A stretch of 6,496 nucleotides of DNA from Alphaproteobacteria bacterium (lineage in GTDB: Bacteria > Pseudomonadota > Alphaproteobacteria > MED-G09), in the NCBI GenBank assembly GCA_018658685.1, contig JABHUT010000003.1, positions 1 to 6,496 of the forward strand, written 5' to 3'. Shown piece after piece: positions 1-4,289 of the stretch. Position 1 is the stretch's first letter; each line of letters starts with the position of its first letter. The translations under genes were made by a program, and so were the position numbers. The notes under the pieces were generated by a model. That model did not search any database and was not told the origin of the DNA. It saw only the letters and a program-made list of their open reading frames with translations.

Positions 1-1010
1 CCTCTTGATATTTTGTGAGTCCCTTGAGCCCCAGCCTCAACATTTTTATAATTATTAGCAATAGCAAAATCAATTGCTTGATAGTAACATAATTCAAAGT
101 GAAGAAATTTATGGTCTTCAGTGCATCCCCAGTTTCTTCCATAGACAGTATCATTGCTCAGAAAATTTAAAGCGCCAGCTATATATTTATTTTTATTTTT
201 AGCCATAATTAAAAGAATATCTTTTTGCATTGTTTCGCCTATAATTTTAAAAAAATCTCTATTTAAATAAGCTTGGCCCCATTTTCTTATAGTTGTATCA
301 AGATAAAAATTATAAAAATAATCCCAATGATATTCTTCTATATCGTTTCCAGTTATATGCTCAATTTCAATTGAACTCTCTTGAAAAATTGATCTTTCTT
401 TTTTAATATTTTTTCGTTTCCTTGAATTTAAGTTTAATAAAAATTCATCAAAATTTTTATAATTATTGTTTTTCCAATGAAATTGTTGATCTTTTCTAAT
501 TAGCCAACCAAGTTTTTTTAGGCTCTCAGTCTCTTCTTTTGTAAGAAAAGTTATGTGCGCAGACGAGGAGCCTGTTTCTTCTGTTAATTTTATTAACTGA
601 TTTGATAGGTTTAATATAATTTCTTCATATTTCGACATGTCCTTAACTAGGAGTCTTCTGCCTGTAACAGGCGTGAATGGAATAGATACTTGAATTTTTG
701 GGTAATATGATCCGCCAGCCCTTTGGTATGCATTTGCCCATTCATGATCAAAAACATATTCACCCATTGAGTTATTTTTAATAAACGAAGGACTGCAGCC
801 AATAATTTCATTATTTTGATCTTCTATTAATAAATATTTGGAAAACCAACCTGTATCATTATTTAATGAGTTACTTCTCTCAAGAGCATTTAAGAATTCA
901 TAGCTCACAAATGGATTCGATTTTGAAGAGCTATTTTTAGCACAACTATTCCAATCAGCTTTTTTTATATTTGATAGGGATGTCTCTATTTTAAATTTAA
1001 AAGTATTCAT
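1..1010 (-). CDS. GNAT/FemAB-like acyltransferase family protein (PF04339/DUF482 type), 3' end cut by window
   Basis: This is the start of a gene with 336 complete codons before the left edge; family members are about 380-400 residues as I recall, so roughly 40-60 C-terminal residues are missing. The ATG at 1010 opens MNTFKFKIETSLS. Conserved blocks characteristic of the PF04339 family are visible: PFTPVTGRRLL (residues 111-121), LNSRKRKNIKKER (194-206), FYLDTTIRKWGQAYL (235-249), IAGALNF (277-283), YGRNWG (290-295), FLHFELCYYQAIDFAI (302-317) and EAGAQGTHKISRG (325 to edge). The fold is related to FemAB/GNAT acyltransferases. Databases name it 'peptidoglycan biosynthesis/recognition', but I know of no demonstrated substrate. 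There is no signal peptide or membrane segment, so it is likely cytosolic. It starts 9 nt after the ridA stop without a visible Shine-Dalgarno sequence, suggesting translational coupling. Family assignment is firm; the reaction is unknown. Confidence 0.88.
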   Translation of the reverse strand, partial: MNTFKFKIETSLSNIKKADWNSCAKNSSSKSNPFVSYEFLNALERSNSLNNDTGWFSKYLLIEDQNNEIIGCSPSFIKNNSMGEYVFDHEWANAYQRAGGSYYPKIQVSIPFTPVTGRRLLVKDMSKYEEIILNLSNQLIKLTEETGSSSAHITFLTKEETESLKKLGWLIRKDQQFHWKNNNYKNFDEFLLNLNSRKRKNIKKERSIFQESSIEIEHITGNDIEEYHWDYFYNFYLDTTIRKWGQAYLNRDFFKIIGETMQKDILLIMAKNKNKYIAGALNFLSNDTVYGRNWGCTEDHKFLHFELCYYQAIDFAIANNYKNVEAGAQGTHKISR

Positions 1011-1019
1011 CAATATTAT

Positions 1020-1484
1020 TTAACTGGAAACCTCAAAAATAGCATCAATTTCTACAGCCATTCCAAGAGGAAGAGAGTTTGCACCAACAGCAAAACGAGA
1101 GTGCCAACCATCTTCTTCAAAAACATCAATCATTAACCTAGACGCTCCCTCTATCACCATTGCCTGATCTGTGAAAGAGTCAATACAATTCACAAAACCC
1201 CCTAATTTAATGCATTTTTTTATTTTATCTAGAGTTCCGCAAGCAAGTTTTGCTTGAGCTAAAATCATTTCACCACAAGCTTTTGCAGCATCCTGACCTT
1301 CTTCAATAGTTAAGTTTAAGCCAACCTTTCCAGTTATTAATTTACCATCTTTAAAAGGACCTTGCCCTGAAATAAATAATAATTTGTTCGATAAAATGAA
1401 AGGAGAATAACTTGCGACAGGCGCTGCTGGGTTTGGCAAATCTATATTTAATTCAATTAACTTTTTTTCAATTCTTCCTGTCAT
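1020..1484 (-). CDS. RidA family protein (YjgF/YER057c/UK114 superfamily)
   Basis: A complete 154-residue protein of the longer RidA subgroup (classical E. coli RidA is about 128 residues). RidA hydrolyses reactive enamine/imine intermediates released by PLP enzymes such as threonine dehydratase, protecting PLP enzymes from damage; subgroup members may act on other substrates. The N-terminus (MTGRIEKKL followed by PNPAAPVASY) and LFISGQGP (residues 36-43) match the family. Near the C-terminus, SRFAVGANSLPLGMAVEI aligns with the active-site strand of E. coli RidA. Arg130 takes the place of the substrate-binding Arg105 and Glu145 that of the Glu120 region, so deaminase activity is plausible. 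The start at 1484 is supported by a strong GAGGAG site 7 nt upstream, lying inside the end of dinB; only one base separates the dinB stop from this start. It is probably cytosolic and homotrimeric, as is known for the family. The physiological substrate cannot be read from the sequence. Confidence 0.93.
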   Translation of the reverse strand: MTGRIEKKLIELNIDLPNPAAPVASYSPFILSNKLLFISGQGPFKDGKLITGKVGLNLTIEEGQDAAKACGEMILAQAKLACGTLDKIKKCIKLGGFVNCIDSFTDQAMVIEGASRLMIDVFEEDGWHSRFAVGANSLPLGMAVEIDAIFEVSS

Positions 1485-1485
1485 T

Positions 1486-2772
1486 TTATATCTCCTCTAT
1501 CGACCTTCCTTTTTTTATAAGATCTTGGCCAAACTTATTCCTTATATCATCAATAGCATATTCAATTTTTGCATTTTTAGTTTTTGAAATATTAACTAAA
1601 TCATATAGGTCGCATAACTCGGAGTCTTTTAAGTTAGAAATTCCTACACCAATTAGTCTATATTTTATTTTATCATTCTCACGATCCAAAAGAGCTTTTG
1701 AGTGTTGGAAAATTAACTCTCCTATTTGAGTTGGTTCTTCAATTGTACATGACCTTGATATAAGTTTAAATTCTTTTGTTTTTAATTTTAAGGTAATGGT
1801 TTGACCACCTAAACCTTTTTCTTTAGATCGTTTTGAAACTTTTTCACATAGCAGCCATAATTTTTTCTTTAATATTTCTTTATTATTAATGTCATTTTCA
1901 AATGTAATTTCATGACTAATACTTTTTATTGGCCTTTGAGGTATTACTCTTCTTAAGTCCTTACCTTGCGAAAGTGAATATATGTGTGAACCTATTGACC
2001 CATAACGATTTATAATTTCTTGGATGTCTATTTCTTTGATTTGACCTATTGTTTTGATACCATCATCATTAAGTTTTCTTTTTAAAGTCTTGCCAACCCC
2101 CCATAATATTTCTACAGGTCTATCATTTAGGAATTTTTTAGCCTCACTTTTTCCTAATAATGAGAATCCTTTTGGTTTATCTAGTTCTGAGCATATTTTT
2201 GCCAAAAACTTATTATAAGAAAGACCAATAGAGACTGAAATTCCAACTTCTTGATTTATTTTCTTTGATAGCTCTGCAAGTAGAACAGCCGGTATTTTTT
2301 TATGTAATTTTTTTGTTCCAGACAGGTCTAAAAAAGCCTCATCTAATGAAATGGGTTCAGTTAAGGGTGTCATTTGATTCATTAAATTATGAATTTTTTT
2401 TGATGCTTCTCTATACTTACTCATATTTGGTTTAATTATAATTGCATTTGGACAAAGCTTTAATGCTTTAAACATTGGCATTGCCGATCTAACCCCTTTA
2501 ATCCTTGCTAGATAACAAGCTGTTGAAACAACACCTCTTTTTCCACCTCCTATTATTACAGCCGAGTTTTTTAATTTTGGGTTATCTCTTTTTTCTATAG
2601 AAGCGTAAAAAGCATCACAATCAACATGAGCAATATCTAATTTTTCTATTTCTTTATGACTAATAACATTTAAAGATTCACAACTCGGGCAATAAAGCAC
2701 CTTGCTATAAAATGTTGAAAAGCACTCCCTGCAAACACTTATTATTTTTTTATTAGACTTCTCTTTTTTCAT
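1486..2772 (-). CDS. dinB: DNA polymerase IV (Y-family translesion polymerase) with N-terminal C4 zinc-ribbon-like extension
   Basis: A 428-residue Y-family polymerase that copies damaged templates without proofreading, in the cytoplasm. An N-terminal extension carries CREC (Cys14, Cys17) and CPSC (Cys28, Cys31), which looks like a small zinc ribbon. E. coli DinB (351 residues) lacks it, while alphaproteobacterial homologues often have it. The catalytic core starts at AHVDCDAFYASIE, giving metal ligand Asp51 and predicted steric-gate Tyr56; SLDEAFLDLSG supplies Asp144 and Glu145. SIGLSYNKFLAKICSELDKP (181-200) and the helix-hairpin-helix segment around WGVGKTLKRKL (224-234) complete the palm/thumb, followed by the little-finger domain with ISHEITF and the C-terminal FGQDLIKKGRS. 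All catalytic acidic residues are present. I see no obvious C-terminal QLxLF-type clamp-binding peptide. The start overlaps the upstream HAD gene by 20 nt and has no clear Shine-Dalgarno, suggesting coupling. No LexA-type box is recognisable nearby, so SOS control is not supported here. Confidence 0.96.
   Translation of the reverse strand: MKKEKSNKKIISVCRECFSTFYSKVLYCPSCESLNVISHKEIEKLDIAHVDCDAFYASIEKRDNPKLKNSAVIIGGGKRGVVSTACYLARIKGVRSAMPMFKALKLCPNAIIIKPNMSKYREASKKIHNLMNQMTPLTEPISLDEAFLDLSGTKKLHKKIPAVLLAELSKKINQEVGISVSIGLSYNKFLAKICSELDKPKGFSLLGKSEAKKFLNDRPVEILWGVGKTLKRKLNDDGIKTIGQIKEIDIQEIINRYGSIGSHIYSLSQGKDLRRVIPQRPIKSISHEITFENDINNKEILKKKLWLLCEKVSKRSKEKGLGGQTITLKLKTKEFKLISRSCTIEEPTQIGELIFQHSKALLDRENDKIKYRLIGVGISNLKDSELCDLYDLVNISKTKNAKIEYAIDDIRNKFGQDLIKKGRSIEEI
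1492..1497 (-). promoter_or_regulatory. Ribosome binding site of ridA, inside the dinB 3' end
   Basis: On the minus strand this reads GAGGAG, a near-perfect Shine-Dalgarno core, followed by 7 nt and the ATG of ridA at 1484. The same six bases encode the final Glu-Glu of DinB (codons GAG GAG, then ATA and TAA). Most other starts in this operon lack a recognisable site, so ridA is probably translated more independently and strongly than its neighbours. The translation level is inferred; the motif is seen directly. Confidence 0.75.
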
Positions 2773-3337
2773 TTTTAAATAAATTTTCTAGAATCAATTT
2801 TTCTACATCTTTCCATTTACTTAATCTATGTTTGATATGTTTAGGAGTCACCATTAATTTGTCTAGTCTTTTGTCTTGTACAAAGTGAATGCAAGTTGAC
2901 TTGCTATATTCCTTAGAAACCGATTCTATATTTTGAGGAAGGTCGTCAATAAAGAAAACAGGTGCTGACATATTTTTACAAATTTCAGCAACCACAGGTC
3001 CTTTTAGTCCACTGCTAGTTATAACAGGATAATTCATACTATTTTTCTTCAAGGCCTTAACTCTGGATATTTTTTCTTTGAATGATATATTTGTCAAAAC
3101 TATAATCTGGCATTTTTTGGATAAATTTTTTAAACTCTCTGAGGCACCTGGTATAGGGCTTAAGTTTTCAGTCTCTTCTTTAAAGAACTTAGGCATTAAG
3201 TCTGTCATTGCACCATCTTTAAGATACTCATCAGTGCTTATCTTTTTAATATTACCGTTAAGTCTTGGCTTGGATAGATCGAGGTAAAGGTCGTTTTTTG
3301 ATAAAAAGTTTTCAAACCCTTTTAAAAACATAAACAA
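2753..3337 (-). CDS. HAD-superfamily hydrolase-like protein; this is the portion downstream of the first standard start codon (TTG)
   Basis: From the TTG at 3337 this encodes 194 residues, but the gene almost certainly begins upstream because HAD catalytic motif I (SDADEVLF) spans this start. Motifs within this part, numbered from the TTG, are: motif II as IIVLTN with Thr82; motif III as SGLKGP with Lys112; and motif IV as VFFIDDLPQN with Asp131-Asp132. Together with upstream motif I the full HAD active-site set is present, so a phosphatase or phosphohydrolase is likely; the substrate is unknown. IPGASESLKNLSK (62-74) resembles the cap/linker typical of small HAD phosphatases, and the tail includes KHIKHRLSKW. 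The segment matches my memory of an uncharacterised alphaproteobacterial HAD family whose members begin shortly before a DADEVLF motif. There is no signal peptide. The stop lies 20 nt inside dinB, so translation of the two is probably coupled. Alternative start ATG 3331 would remove even more of the domain. Confidence 0.85.
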   Translation of the reverse strand: MFMFLKGFENFLSKNDLYLDLSKPRLNGNIKKISTDEYLKDGAMTDLMPKFFKEETENLSPIPGASESLKNLSKKCQIIVLTNISFKEKISRVKALKKNSMNYPVITSSGLKGPVVAEICKNMSAPVFFIDDLPQNIESVSKEYSKSTCIHFVQDKRLDKLMVTPKHIKHRLSKWKDVEKLILENLFKNEKREV

Positions 3338-3421
3338 AACTTCATCTGCGTCTGAAATTATTAAGGGTTTTGAGGAAATTATCCTGATATCAGCTATTTG
3401 ATTAATTATTTCTTCACTAAT
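3338..3421 (-). other. In-frame upstream extension of the HAD gene carrying motif I, with no ATG/GTG/TTG start
   Basis: Reading the HAD frame backwards from 3337, the codons give IISSKPLIISDADEV directly before LFMFLKGFENF. The Asp codons at 3352-3350 and 3346-3344 form the DxD of HAD motif I, including the nucleophile. The frame stays open back to 3478, with a TAA at 3481-3479, yet contains no ATG, GTG or TTG. Candidate rare starts are ATT codons at 3421-3419, 3406-3404 and 3379-3377. The one at 3406 follows GAAGAAATA, a weak purine-rich stretch, and would give about 217 residues. Alternatives are a frameshift from rpmG or a one-base error (see findings). That the stretch is coding rests on the conserved motif; the exact start is unresolved. 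Confidence 0.7.
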
Positions 3422-3459
3422 AGATGTTTTAGGAGTTTTATTTTTACAATTTTTAGAAG

Positions 3460-3627
3460 TTATTTTATTTTGCCTTCTTTAAATTCAACATGTTTGCGCA
3501 CTACAGGGTCATATTTTTTAACAACCATCTTATCAGTCATAGTTCGTGAGTTCTTTTTGGCAACATAATAGTAACCTGTTCCAGCTGTACTGTTTAATTT
3601 AATTTTAATTGTTGCTGCTTTTGCCAT
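3460..3627 (-). CDS. rpmG: 50S ribosomal protein L33
   Basis: A complete 55-residue protein starting MAKAATIKIKLNSTAG, with KKNSRTMTDKM (residues 24-34), YDPVVRKHVEFKEGKIK at the end, and a TAA stop. This is the normal length and signature of proteobacterial L33, a component of the large ribosomal subunit near the E site. It has no cysteines, so it is the zinc-independent (C-) form. The start is supported by AAAGGA 6 nt upstream (3639-3634), one of the clearest ribosome binding sites in the window. It is separated by 50 nt from the NUDIX gene, the largest spacing here, which fits independent expression of a ribosomal protein. Its final A-rich codons overlap the open HAD frame, which is -1 relative to rpmG. 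Confidence 0.96.
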   Translation of the reverse strand: MAKAATIKIKLNSTAGTGYYYVAKKNSRTMTDKMVVKKYDPVVRKHVEFKEGKIK

Positions 3628-3677
3628 GTCAAATCCTTTATAGTGCGGAAATTAATTATAATTACCTTTTAGTCAAG
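3628..3677 (-). promoter_or_regulatory. Leader of rpmG: ribosome binding site and possible weak promoter
   Basis: This 50-nt gap is the longest between the clearly bounded genes of the window. It contains AAAGGA (3639-3634), a good Shine-Dalgarno sequence for rpmG. Further upstream are a TTGACT (3676-3671) and a TATAAT (3660-3655), but only 10 nt apart. That is too close for one sigma-70 promoter, so either could act with an unseen partner or be chance in AT-rich DNA. No stem-loop terminator for the NUDIX gene is visible. The binding site is well supported; the promoter idea is weak. Confidence 0.35.
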
Positions 3678-4283
3678 CTATTTAATTTCAGTTATCAGTC
3701 TATGGTGCTTTCTGTATCTCCAAAAGACTGGATTGCTATTAACTTCATTTCCCTTATTTATCCTTTTATTGATTTCTTGAAGGATAAATTCAGTCACATC
3801 AAACATCGGTAGATTTAAGGCTTTATTAATTTCGACATATTCTAATTTAGCTAACTCACCGTTACCCTTTACTTTACCAATGAAACAGTCTGATGGAGCA
3901 ACAAAGAACTTTGTATCAAACCTCATAGGTCTTGTAAGTGGCGTTATTGCCCTACCAAGAACCCACATATTTTTAATATTATTGGATTTAAGTTTTAGAT
4001 TTGTTTCTTCTTCGGTTTCTCTAATAGCCGTGTGAATTAGACCTTTGCCAAGAGGGGGTATTGCTTTAAGTGAGCTAAGATTCTTTATTATTTTACTATT
4101 AGTTATATAATTTTTGGATATTGTTAAATCACTTTTATCTAATTTCCCTCCTGGAAATACCCACATTCCTGGAGCAAACCTTGCCTTATTTGGTCTTTTA
4201 CCCATTAGCACATGAACTTTTTTATTTTTAACCTTTGTAATTACTAATGTGGCGGCTGGTTTTGGTTTAATGACTTTTACCAT
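3678..4283 (-). CDS. NUDIX hydrolase with an insertion in the Nudix box
   Basis: A 201-residue protein starting MVKVIKPKPAATLVI. Nudix enzymes cleave X-linked nucleoside diphosphates such as sugar nucleotides, oxidised dNTPs, dinucleotides or CoA derivatives, using a metal bound by the Nudix helix. The box is split: FAPGMWVFPGGKLDKSD (residues 36-52) supplies its glycine end, then about 35 residues follow before AIRETEEETNLKL (86-98), which contains the REx(2)EE core (Arg88, Glu89, Glu92, Glu93). Such an insertion is known in NUDT19-like proteins and, as I recall, in alphaproteobacterial relatives. The usual glycine after EEx is Asn95. The C-terminal PVFWRYRKHHRLITEIK also resembles that subgroup. 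It starts 6 nt after the topA stop with only a weak AAG upstream, so it is probably co-transcribed and coupled with topA. Specificity cannot be predicted; CoA-type substrates are a guess from the NUDT19 resemblance. Confidence 0.9.
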   Translation of the reverse strand: MVKVIKPKPAATLVITKVKNKKVHVLMGKRPNKARFAPGMWVFPGGKLDKSDLTISKNYITNSKIIKNLSSLKAIPPLGKGLIHTAIRETEEETNLKLKSNNIKNMWVLGRAITPLTRPMRFDTKFFVAPSDCFIGKVKGNGELAKLEYVEINKALNLPMFDVTEFILQEINKRINKGNEVNSNPVFWRYRKHHRLITEIK

Positions 4284-4289
4284 CTTATT

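Noticed and set aside
1412..1729. 105-residue plus-strand open frame with hydrophobic residues
   Set aside because: It lies antisense to dinB and ridA, both strongly supported, and has no family resemblance; the hydrophobic content is what antisense AT-rich coding sequence gives.
3338..3459. Intrinsic terminator after rpmG
   Set aside because: The stretch is A/T-rich but shows no GC-rich stem followed by a T-run on the transcribed strand, and most of it reads as HAD coding sequence.
3655..3676. TTGACT and TATAAT on the minus strand upstream of rpmG as a sigma-70 promoter
   Set aside because: The boxes are only 10 nt apart instead of about 17, and such motifs are frequent by chance in AT-rich DNA. 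Kept only as a weak possibility in the leader entry.
3609..3812. 67-residue plus-strand open frame crossing the rpmG leader
   Set aside because: It is antisense to rpmG and the NUDIX gene with no recognisable domain or convincing ribosome binding site.
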